Shown: positions 51,501 to 61,925 of the stretch, one piece after another
Layout of the letters: each line of letters begins with the position of its first letter
Numbering within the stretch: the first letter of the stretch is position 1
The notes under the pieces: generated by a model
Databases searched by the model: none
Seen by the model: the letters and a program-made list of their open reading frames with translations, nothing else
Told to the model about the DNA's origin: nothing
From: Climacteris rufus
Taxonomy: Eukaryota; Chordata; Aves; Passeriformes; Climacteridae
Length of the DNA: 64,000 nt
Assembly (NCBI GenBank): GCA_013398175.1
Contig: VZRZ01004576.1
Coordinates: forward strand, 1,487,718 to 1,551,717
Direction of reading: 5' to 3'
Translations under genes and position numbers: made by a program

Positions 51501-54500
51501 TAATACTTTGGTATAGCAAAGGTTTGAAAGAAGTGTTTTACTTCAAAGATTATTTTGATTCTGTACAAAGGAGAGGGTTATAGGAAGTTACTTGGAAATG
51601 GGGTAATTTGGGGCATCTGGACAAAAGGAAGGTCAGTGGGAAGCTGATACAGCAGTAGATGAGAGGAAGGGGACTGAGGTCAGGTTTTAAGCAGGCTGCC
51701 TGAAGTTGTGACTCCTGTGCTGCAGCAGTTAAAGAAAGTGTCCTGTTTGAAGCTTCTTGGCATAATTTCTCTTCTTCTACTTGCGGGGCTGATGCATTTC
51801 GTGCTCAGCAAAGAAAAGAAAGTGTGTTTAGAAGTGGTTGCAGCTCTGGGGAAGAGTGGGACACAGGGAAATAGGAGTTTGGGGAAGACAAAAACTTGAA
51901 ACATAAGAAGATGTTATAGTGGGTCTGAAAGTATTCTCTATCTATATATGTATGCTAAATATGATAGACAGTGGGGCAGGTGGAGAAAAACAACCCAAAA
52001 AATGGTTGCCTCTCCTGTTCCCAGCACATTGCTGATGATTTTCTCAGGAGTGGAAATAACTTCCTCATATTTCCCACTAGTGCTTTTGTAAAAGCAAAGG
52101 CATGACCCTCAGCTGGCAGAAATTATTACAGCTCTGTTCATTTGTTCCTCTTGTGTCACACTGGCATGGGGTTAAAAAGCTGCTGGGGAGAATTGGCCCT
52201 TGGGTGCTCTTCAGCGAGGAAAGCAAGGCAAGAAGCAGCAGAGGTGGCAGGAACCTTTCAAATGTGCTTTTTTTTTTGGGCAAGGTGTTCATGATACCAA
52301 AAAGGTAACCACCAATAATAGACAAAACACCCCTGTGACAAGGAGCTGGGCTAAGTGACATAAAACCACAGGCTGTGTCCAGCCATGAGGCCACAGACCA
52401 CCCATCTCTGAAGCAGTACCACCTCGAAATCAGAGAGGAAAATAATTTAATCCAGATCTTGAATGCCTCCCTGCCCTGTAAAAAGTGCAATGGCTGTTCA
52501 GGAAAAAGTACATCTTCTCCTTTCAAGGTTGTTACTGTTCTCCTGTTGGTCCACTGAAGGTTTGCTATGGTGGTACACTGAGGTGTGTGTCTGGGAAAGA
52601 AGACTTGGCTGAAGAGTAAAGCTTTTATTTCTGATATCTGTGGTTTGGGCATAGGAAGACACATTTTGAGAGCTTTCTAGTTCAAGATTTCTTGATTTAT
52701 GCAAATATGTACTAAAAAAAGCGTGTTATTTACCAGAGACACTGTCATTCCTCCCACAGTCGATTCCTGTACCTGGAGATCTTGTGCAGTGCCTTCCTCT
52801 GAGGGGGAATATATCTACAGCTTAAAGTGATATGCTTTTCTTTAACAAGTCTTTACTAGGCTTAGCTTTTGGGGTGAATAGCTTGTTTAAGCAACTGGAG
52901 TAAGGCAGGCTGTTCCTTTGCTCTGGAAGTAGCAGGTATTTAAGCACACTTTTGACCTTTAAATTTTAAAGGAATCTTTTCCATCTTAGTATGAATATAA
53001 AGATTTATCAGTCTTTTTTCGGTTTGGTTTTATTTTTTCTAGAACAAAAGTTTTGTTCATTAGCTGAGGGATTCAGGAACATTTAATTCTTCAGTCTCTT
53101 CCAATTCCCGTTAGCGATGCCCAGTTACTTTACAGTAATGTCCACAGGCCTCTCTCTCTCTCTCTCTCGGGATCCCTCTAAATTATTACATAAATGTAGA
53201 AATTACAAGGCAATCAACTAGATATGACAAGTTCTACAACAAATACTCTATATGATTGTCTCTCCAAAATGGAGAATTCTGCTCTGCAGTGCAGCTGTGT
53301 TGCTTCCTGGGGTGGGTTGATGGGCAGATTGGAAGAGAAATGCCCAGGTGCTGCATCTTTGGCTGCACATTTTGTGAATGTTGATTACAAGTGTGGGAAA
53401 AGCCTAAAATACCTGCCTCATTCTCCTTTACATGTGTGACTTTGAATGTTAGGTTTTTAGTTTGTCACTACCGAGCGCATCTCCCCTGCATCAAACATGT
53501 AGGACTCTTCACAGTATTACTTAATCTGAAATACTCCTTTTCAGCTAGCAATTTGGCAGGGACTTTCCCAGACATGTGGTGTAGCTCAGATGATTCATTG
53601 CTTTTTGCTTCTCCATTTATAGGGTTGCAAAATTCAATAAAACAGCAGTTCAGCTTTTAATCTGAGTCAGTAGTTTGTGGAACAGGAGAACAATCAAGAG
53701 AGTCTTTAAGGCTGCCTTTGTCCTCTGAAATTAATTGCTTGATTTTTATTATGCACTTGCAGGAATTTGTAACTGTCTTGGTGCGAGACCCCAGGACACA
53801 GAAAGAAGACTCGTGGCATTCTTACATAGACTATGAGATATTTATTCATGTGAGTATAAAAATGTCAGCACAGATTCTTTGGGCTCTTATTGCTGTTTCT
53901 GTCCAAGCCAGGGTTGTCTTTTGGATAGAAATGGAATTTCTGTACACTGTTTCTGGGATGCTGGAGGCTGTTGCTCTCTTTTTAACAACTGAGTTGCAGT
54001 GGAACAGGTCAGGTGGGTTGGCCAATGGCCATGTAATAGGTCTGCAGAGCTGGGGTTGAACCTACTGTGTTCACGTGAGCATTCCACAGTGTCTTGCAAT
54101 AGACAATTCTTAGCTTTACTTATCAGCTGGAAGACTGTCATAGTCAGTGATATCTTTCCATTGCAGAAGAATGTTGATGTTCGGGTATTCATGGGAAAAT
54201 AACTTGCTTTTCAAGTAATTATCTGGTTATTTGTACTTTAAGTTCTCCTCAGTTCTTTTTGCCAAGTTAATTTGGTTGCTGCAATGTGGTTGTTTTCAGT
54301 GTACCTTGACGTTCATACTATGCTAATTTAGTGGTGTTTGGATGTGTGAAGTAATTGTGTTTGGGTTTATGATTGTAGTCCACCATATGTTAATGGGAGT
54401 GCACTTGTAATTATGGTGCTTTTGTGCCTAAAATCTGTCCTGTACATAATTTGGTTTTCTTGATTTTTCTTTGGTGGATGACATAGGGAAGGCCAATTTG

Positions 54501-57235
54501 CCAAATGTAGATCCAAGGATTTTAGCTGCAGTGTAAAATAAAGGTATTTGAGAGCACTAAGTTACATGGTTACTGCTTGGCACAAAACCCAAAAGCACTT
54601 CCTTCCTGTGTGGAAGAGTTAAGCAGTTATTGTAATGAGAGCAACAGTCAGATGATGACTTATTGAATGTCTGTGTGTCAAGTGTTTTTCTCCTGTGTGG
54701 CAGTCAGAGCTGTGCAACTTCTACATTTGAAATGTGCTTCAACTACTGGTTCCAAAGCAACTATATTTTTGATTTCTGGTAAAGAGAGATTCTGTAGATT
54801 TGGCAGGCTGGGTGCTGTATTACTGTTTCACGGGCACCAGTGCCTCTGAATGAAAGTGTATTACTGGCTTTCTCAGTGATTGCTAAGTTGGGGAGGTGTT
54901 TAGACCCAGTGTGTTGTGATTCAACTCCAGCCAGCAACTAAGCACCACACAGCTGCTTGCCCACATCTCCCCTGCCCCACCAGCAGGATGGAGGGAAGAG
55001 AAGTGGAGGGGTTAAAAGTGACAAAACTCATGGGTTCAGATAAGAACAGTTGAATAATCAAAATATAATAATACTACTAAATAACAACAACATTTAATAA
55101 TAATTATAATAACAACAATATTAACAAGGAAAATAAAAAAGAAATAAAGGTGTAGAAAGACAAGTGATGCAAATGAAAACATGCTCAGCACCAAGTAACC
55201 AATGCCCAGCCAGGGCAGCAGCCTGGGCAGCAGCCCTCAGCCAACCTCCACCCGAGTTACTGCTCAGCTTGATGCCACATGGTCTGGAATACCCCTTTGG
55301 TCAGTTGGGATCGCCTGTCCTGGCTGTGTCCCCTCCCAGCTTCTTGTGCACCCCCATCCTGCTTGCTGGTGAGGTGGAATGAGGAGCAGAAAAGGCCTTG
55401 GCTCTGTGCAAGCACTGCTCAGCAGTAACAAAAACATCCCTGTGTTATCAACACTGTTTTCAGTACAGATGCAAAACACAGCCCCATACCAGCTACTGGG
55501 AAGAAAATTAACTCTCCCCCAGCCAAACCCAGCATACAGTGCTGCACGATCCAGCATCTCTGAAGCTCCTAAGCATCACCTCAGCTGCCTGCCAGGGCTT
55601 TTGGAGACCCAGTGCCTAGGTCAGTCTTACCATGGAGATTTTTCAGTGGAATCAAAGTGTGGTGTCTGCCAGGCCTTTAGGCCAGCTGAGTTCCCCTTCT
55701 ACCCAGCTCCTAAAGCATTTGGCTTTTAAACTGTGACATATCCTGGCTGCTGCTCTGTTCCTGAGGGCTCTCATCTTTGTGCCCGCTACAGTCTGCCTCT
55801 CGTGGCTGGCTGGAGTTACAGCTCCTGGCAGGCCAGCAGGGTGGGCTGGACTGCAGGCACTTTTCTAATGGAGTCCTGTCTGTGGGATTTCATCTAAATG
55901 TATGCTCCATGGGAAAATTTGGCAAAAGTATTTAATTGCCACAAGTTGTTTCTCTTTTGATGAATTGGCATTTTCCTAATGAACTAGTAGTGTTCTGTGG
56001 GAAAATTTCCAAATGCTGCTACTTGCAGAGAGCAGTCACATTGGTTTTTTTGGTTAGATTTAAGTAGGACTGAACACTGGAAGAGCTCTATGTAGCTGTT
56101 TGCAGCTTCTATAGCTAGAATAGCTAAAGATGATATTTTCCCCCTGCAGTGATTGACATTATCTGCTAAAACTTGTTTCCTGGGGTCTTTTTTTCCTGTT
56201 ACTGTAAGTTGTACTGTAATCCAAATCTCTTGCTTTTAAAAAGAAAGCTGTGAAAAATATTTTCCTGAGAAGCAGTAGAAACTGTCACCAGTGCTGCCTG
56301 AGGTAAAGCACAGTCCTTAACATAAACTGAATTAATGTCAAGCTTTCCATTGGTGTCTCGGGCATTAGTATAGCATCTTGGATGTGTTTTTAATACCATG
56401 CCTGCACTTTAGCTTAAGCTGATTGGCAAAGTAAAATGTTTTTTATTTCCCAACAGACAAACAGTATCTGCTTTACAAGGAAAACATCCTGTGTTAGACG
56501 ACGCTTTCGAGAATTTGTTTGGCTCCGGCAGAGGCTTCAGAGCAACGCGGTGCTGATGTGAGCAGCTTTATATATGGTTATTTAGTCCTCTGTCAGTCAT
56601 GGAGGGGAAGGGCTGTTCCATCTTCACTCTGAGAACTACAGAAATCAGATCTGGAAAGTGTCCTGCGTTTTTTGCCAGCAGAAGTTTATTCCATGCAATG
56701 CATTTTACATGCTTTAAACCCAGAAGAACGTGGTTTGTACTGATAGCCTTTGTTTGGTGAGCTCCCCTCTAATTTGTGAGAGGTTTGATCTGTGTTTTCT
56801 TTTGCTATACAGGGGTGGCAGAAATAGCAATCTAGCATGGGTGTTTGTACCTCCTCTCTGTGCTTCTTGGATTTGCTTAGGTTTTGCAAGCACTGTAGGA
56901 GGCCAGCCAGACATGGATGCAGGCTTAACAACTGACCAGAAAAATCAGATTAATTCATTTTCCCCTTTGAGGAGAAGCCCTTCAGATTCTCAACCTTGTG
57001 TTTCCAAACTGATTTCAAGAGCTTCTGGAACATGACCCATGATTTTCACATGCTTGGAGTTGGCATTTGCTTACTGCATTTTTCTCTGCTGTTTTACATT
57101 TGGTTTTAACTGTGTATTTTCTTCCTGTTTATAAAGACAGCTACCTGAACTGCCATCTAAAAATCCCTTTTTCAATATGAACAATCCTCATCACGTGGAC
57201 CATCGCCGTCAGGGTCTGCAAGAATTCCTGGAAAA
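48528..57235 (+). CDS. SNX10: SNX10, sorting nexin 10, N-terminal part (four coding exons; continues beyond the window)
   Basis: A small PX-domain sorting nexin of endosomes. It binds phosphatidylinositol 3-phosphate, works with V-ATPase in acidification and ciliogenesis, and is needed by osteoclasts. Exons 48528-48551, 53763-53849, 56457-56557 and 57137-57235 join in one frame (311 nt, 103 codons plus 2 bases) with GT-AG introns. The start reads MTPKHEKQ, then EFVTVLVRDPRTQKEDSWHS, YIDYEIFIHTNSICFTRKTS, CVRRRFREFVWLRQRLQS, and later QLPELPSKNPFFNMNN and RRQGLQEFLEK. The phosphoinositide-binding basic/aromatic motif RRRFREF is intact. R16, Y32 and R51, sites of human osteopetrosis mutations, are conserved at the same numbers. 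The human protein has 201 residues, so about half is present; the last PX helix and the acidic Ser-rich tail are not found and should lie to the right of 64,000. Confidence 0.96.
48552..53762 (+). other. SNX10 intron between coding exons 1 and 2
   Basis: 5.2-kb GT-AG intron. It contains a G10/A run near 49,485-49,500 and a (TC)n tract at about 53,150-53,168. No exon or large repeat was recognised. A 195-codon minus-strand frame at 52,077-52,664 resembles no known domain. Confidence 0.7.
53763..53849 (+). CDS. SNX10: SNX10 coding exon 2: first strands of the PX domain
   Basis: The acceptor TTGCAG ends at 53762 and the donor GTGAGT starts at 53850. 29 codons in phase 0: EFVTVLVRDPRTQKEDSWHS and YIDYEIFIH. 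R16 and Y32 lie here. Confidence 0.97.
53850..56456 (+). other. SNX10 intron between coding exons 2 and 3, carrying an LTR
   Basis: 2.6-kb GT-AG intron. 54,910-55,537 is an endogenous-retrovirus LTR in antisense; the remainder is unremarkable. Confidence 0.8.
54910..55537 (-). mobile_element. Solo LTR of an avian endogenous retrovirus (ERVL-like), antisense in the SNX10 intron
   Basis: The + strand begins TGTGTTGTGATTCAACTCC and AGCCAGCAACTAAGCACCAC, passes an A/T-rich AAT-repeat stretch (about 55,060-55,140), then CATGGTCTGGAATACCCCTT, TGGCTGTGTCCCCTCCCAGC and ACCAGCTACTGGGAAGAAAA, and ends in an AACCCAGCA-type edge. I recognise this as an LTR common in songbird and other avian genomes, whose sense strand is the minus strand here. 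No gag, pol or env sequence flanks it, so it is a solo LTR from recombination. The core promoter region is diverged. The family name needs a repeat library. Confidence 0.78.
56457..56557 (+). CDS. SNX10: SNX10 coding exon 3: PX phosphoinositide-binding motif
   Basis: The acceptor CCAACAG ends at 56456 and the donor GTGAGC starts at 56558. It encodes TNSICFTRKTSCVRRRFREF and VWLRQRLQSNAVL plus two bases of a split Ile codon. The RRRF motif supplies the conserved Arg and aromatic residue of PX domains. Confidence 0.97.
56558..57136 (+). other. SNX10 intron between coding exons 3 and 4
   Basis: 579-bp GT-AG intron with no content recognised. Confidence 0.85.
57137..57235 (+). CDS. SNX10: SNX10 coding exon 4: proline-containing loop and following helix
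   Basis: The acceptor ATAAAG ends at 57136, a weaker AAAG site preceded by a T-rich tract. The donor GTAAGT starts at 57236. It encodes QLPELPSKNPFFNMNNPHHV, DHRRQGLQEFLE and two bases of a Lys codon. Compared with mammals, the membrane-loop region reads NPHHVDHRR for NRQHVDQRR. Confidence 0.96.
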
Positions 57236-58999
57236 GTAAGTACAGCCTATCCTAGAGATGTTGGAATTTTTATGAGCTCATCAGTTTCTGGTTTAGAATA
57301 GCTCATCTCTGGTACTTGAGAGCCACCGTGTGGTCATCTGTACATGCTACACGTTTGGTTATATTTTTTATTTGCACTGTCATATTTCATCCACGTGACT
57401 TCAGCTCTGTTGGTTATAAGGAGATTTCGACTGGGGCTTTTCCATTGCATTGATTACAGACAATAGGTTTGGATTTAAGTTACTCGGTTGGTTACTAAGG
57501 TTGGGAGATCTTTCACCATGATGTCTATTTCTAGCTTTCAATGATGAGCTAGATATTCTTGTACAAAGAAGAAAGCCCCCCCTTATGTTCACGGGAAATC
57601 ACTGTCTTTGTGGGATAAACCCTGGGGAGCCTGGGAAAATTCTCTAGTGAGATCTCCTAACACAGAGCGTTCCTATAATGCAAATTACTTTGTTTACCAG
57701 TCCCACTAACATAAGCAAGCTCTAGCAGCTGTGACCATTTTCAGTGTAGCTGCAATCTGTATAAAATCATTCATCAGGCTTAGCTGGAGCCTGACCTGCA
57801 TTACAAGGGAGTACTGTATGACTTTCAGTCCTGCATGCCTCAGTCCCACTGCTGTAACCACTTCACCTTCTGCAGTGGCTGAGGTTGGTGTAATTTTCTG
57901 CGTTTTCTCTGCCATTTCTGTAGTGCCCTGGCACTGCTGGTGCAAGAGCAGGCTGCTCACAGCTGCTGGGGCAGGAGCTATGTGCACATCTGCAGGCTGT
58001 CTTTAGCTGCTGCTCGGGGTAAGGGCATGGTGAAACACTGCAAGCAGAGACTATTCATCTTCTTTCCAGTCAGCATATTATAAGCCTCCCTAACAGACAA
58101 CAAATCATTGGTCCCGAGGTATATTTGTTAGGCTTAACAGCTGAAGGCAGGGAGAGCTAACTGCTGCAGGAATAATATTCTGTATACAGTTATATAGGAT
58201 CTGTGGCCAAAAGGTCAGCCAATAAATACTGGTTGAAGGCATGTGAGACAGGGAAGGGAAAGCAGAAAAGGATTAGAGGGTTTTTTCTGCACCTCAGGAA
58301 AGAAAAGCAGTGAAATGGAAGGGCTGTGCTCCTAGAAGCGTATCAGTGATAATAGGAAGGGTCTGGTAGCTCAGGTTCCTGGGTCTGAGCAGTTCTGGCT
58401 TAACTGTGCTGCCCCATGGACTACCACATTTTCGAAAACACTAGTTTTAAAATGGAAAAGAAGTCAGTCTGGTAACAAGGCACAGTATGTCCGCATCAGA
58501 TATATTTACAACTGCTGTCTGTACTTCAAAAGGGAAAATAGATAGGTAGATTCTCTTAAAACACATCCTCATGCTCCAATTTTGTGGATGTGTGTAGCTT
58601 GAATGGGTACTGACAGCAGAAAAGGACAGAATGATGTGGAGCATTTCACCGTGCTGCTGTCAGTCCAGGAGTGGGGAAAGAGACAACTCAATTGTAGGGT
58701 AATAATTTAAATGTTTGAATTTGAGTGCTGGAAAGTGTCAGCTTTCTCTCAGCCCTGGGGAATAGTTGGAAGTAATTTTCAGAGGTTGTGTTGAGATGAA
58801 CTGGCCGGGCACCTTGTGTGCTGTACCATTGCCCTCTGCTGGCTGGCCCCGCGGTGCTGCTGCTGCTCACAGGAGGCATCTTCCTGCGGGCTCAGGGATG
58901 CTGCCATGATGCTTCCCCCCCCATTTTATGGCTCTGAACCAACGGTGATGATCCTGTCTCTGAAACTGAATTTGTGGGATTCCCTAACAAGTGTGAGTT

Positions 59000-59136
59000 T
59001 ATAATATATATAATGTATAGGTATAATATACATATGTGTATAAAATATACAGATATATTTTGTATTTATGTATGTTCTGTATGTATAGTGTGCATGTATG
59101 TACAATATACATATGTTACAGATATATGTGTTGTAC
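59000..59136. repeat. TATA/TATG-rich simple sequence
   Basis: Interrupted TA, TATG and TACA units over about 135 bp. Impure and probably old. Confidence 0.8.
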
Positions 59137-61769
59137 ACACTTGACTTTGCTGAAGCTCTGAGTCTGGATGCTGCACTTCCTGTGGTGTGGCAATGCCAGG
59201 TGAAGCAGAACCTTTCTGAGGTATTAGAAAGGGAGTGTAACCCAACACTGCAAAGCTGAGAGCTCCATTCACCCCAGCAATGACAGCAGTCACTGTGCAC
59301 AAGCTCACAGGCCTACTGGTGTTTTGCTATGGCAGTGGGAAGAAACGGGATTCCAGCCTATGTGGACCTGCCAAAGGAGAGGTTTGCAAGAATCATTTTT
59401 AGATCTCCACACGTGATTCAGTAATCCTGGATGTTATCAGGATTCAAGACATCTCTGGAAAGAGGGTTCAGATCTTTCAAAGTCGTGGTTTGTGCCCTGT
59501 GCCTGCTGCTGTATGAACAGGTTGCTGTGCAGGAGCCACATGCCTGAGGAACAAGGACCGAGCAGCTGGAGGCTCTCTCAGCTTCTGGCCCTGGGAACAC
59601 CTCCGTGTTGCCTGTGTGTGGCTACAGAGTTCTCTTGTCCTTCCTCACTTCCCTCTCCAGGGCGAGTTAGCACAGGGCACGGTGCCTACTCAAAGCCTTT
59701 GTGAGGCCTCTCTGTGCTGAGCACAGTAGCGTAAGAATTAGGCCAACAGCTGGGAAGTTAAGCAAAGCACTAGACTTTGGTGAAATCTGCGAACAGGTGT
59801 CCCATTTTGATTCGGTTTTACTGCACAAATGCAGGGTAAGATCTACTTGTCTTGCAGGTTATTATCTCTGAGTGATGAAGAGCTGCAAAGCTCACTTCTT
59901 GTCTGGGCATAATTTAATATTTCAAGAGGCCATTTGCATTAACGGAAGTCAGCTAGCCCCTTTTCAATTATGAATTACTTTGTAAGAATAAGGAAAATTA
60001 TGTGTTTTTTCTGCTAAGTATCCTCATCCTTTGAGGATGCCTGTAAATTCACAAGAAAAGTTTATTCTTAAGCTAGAAGTCAAAATTAAAACACTATCTT
60101 ATAATTTTAGCTTCTGTAAGATCCTCTTTACGTTTATCCCTTTGTAGTTGTGCAGATTTAACTTTGGGATTTAGATTATCCTCACAGATCATTTGGGTTT
60201 GCGCATGAGAAAACTAATTAAGAAAGCCATTTTGAATGAATTTGGGTTCAATCACTGACCTTTTTTTTTTTTTTAATTGAATATAGTTGGATCCCAAAAA
60301 AATTATGTGATTTAGGAAGAAGAGTTACTCTTCAGTTAGTTTTCAGACCTGCAATTTATGATGGACTGGAAGACATACTAGGAGTTTTGAGGAAGGAAGT
60401 GCTTGGATCCACAGGGGATAAAGGGCATCCGCAGTGTTGCTGCTCTGGAGGGCCACGCATCAGCCTTGCGTGGTGCTGGAGTGGCCAAGCCACCCAAAAT
60501 TCATCTGCCCAAGGCAAAGCCATTTTCTGGAGGTGGCTGGTGTTTTGCCCTTTTCCTCCCACCTCCTTGCCTCCCCCACTGCAGTCCCACAAGCAGCAGC
60601 AGGCACAGGGTCAGAGGTTTCTTCTGGAGGTGCCTCCTCTGAGTGCTCTCTGGGGGATGTGGAAATGGGAGACTGGCTCCAAAAGGGATGGGTGCCAGCT
60701 TGCCCCTGTCAGGGGCTCAGGCAGGAACATCAGCACTTGTGGGGCAAGTGGAACCTCCTTGGGCAAGTGACCAAGGAGCAGCAAGTTGCCTCTTTCCAGT
60801 GGACCCTTGCTAGTATTTCCTATCTGGTGAGTGAATAATGTGTAGCAAGCCCGTGTTGCTTTATCTTTTCCTAACCGCACACATCACCAGGTACCCAACA
60901 GCTGCTTCACAGTTGCTTGATATCAGTGACATTTCCTTCCTTATAAAAAGGGAAGGAGGAAACACAGTCAGCTTTTCTTAAGAGGAAGCTGGGGCTTTGT
61001 TTGGTGTGGGCTGGGGCTGAGGGGCTGGATGCTCAATAGAGGGCACCACAGCACAGGCTGTCATCCCCCGCCTCTCGGCTCCTCGGGTTTTTCCCTGGCT
61101 CTCCTGATAGGATGTAAATGGGCAGAGTAAATTTGTTGAAAACAAAATCGGAGTGTTAACCTTCCACACACATGCAAGCGTGCATCTGTCATTGTATTAG
61201 GTTACAGTAGATACAGGAAATCTTTAGTTAGGATTAAGTTGTACTGTTCAGCCATATGTTGTTTTCCTCCAGCAGAACAGTGTATAATATACCTAATAAA
61301 ATCATGTTGAAGAAAACCAGATTTTGGACCTTGTCCAAATAAGACAAAACACATGTTTTGTCTTTTGTAAATATTTTTTGCCGTAGCACAGGAAAAGAGA
61401 AATATTCCTCATATAGTATCCAGCATTTCCTCAAAAATGACGTTATTTCTTTTGGTTGTGATGTTATTTGGCCTTGCTTCTTTAAAGGTCTAGAGATCAC
61501 GAGCATTTACTGAAAGCTTGCAAACAAAGATTCACATGGCTGTGAATAAAAAATTATTTTATTATCTCTAATTCTAATGTAGAGCCTTATCCTGCAGCCC
61601 CCTTAATCACATAAGTAGTCATTATGCATGTGAGCAATGCGGCCAAGAGGAGTGAGATCTCTGACAAGTAATGACTACTGATGGGATCAAGACTTGCAGG
61701 CTTTAGCCTTTCGTTCTTCTTGCAGGCGTGCACAGAAGGCCTGTTGTTGTCTGAAATGTGCTCCGGCCG

Positions 61770-61925
61770 TTCAGAGGAGCGATTGCCGTGAGCCGTGGCT
61801 CCCCCATGGGCGCGGTGCTGCTTCACACCCCCGTGGCTGCGGGAAGGGGGTCCGGAGGCACCGGGAGCGCTCCTGGCTGCGCCGACACCGCGCAGGCGCT
61901 CGGCCGTCCCAGTGTTCTGTCACGA
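61770..61925. promoter_or_regulatory. Small CpG-rich patch in the SNX10 intron
   Basis: About 155 bp with far more CpG than its surroundings (for example GGGCGCGGTGCTGC and GCGCCGACACCGCGCAGGCG). It is shorter than a usual CpG island. It could be an intronic promoter, an enhancer or an unrecognised repeat fragment. Confidence 0.4.

Noticed and set aside
52077..52664. 195-codon - strand frame in an SNX10 intron
   Set aside because: No family resemblance and mixed composition. A search against bird proteins would be needed to revive it.
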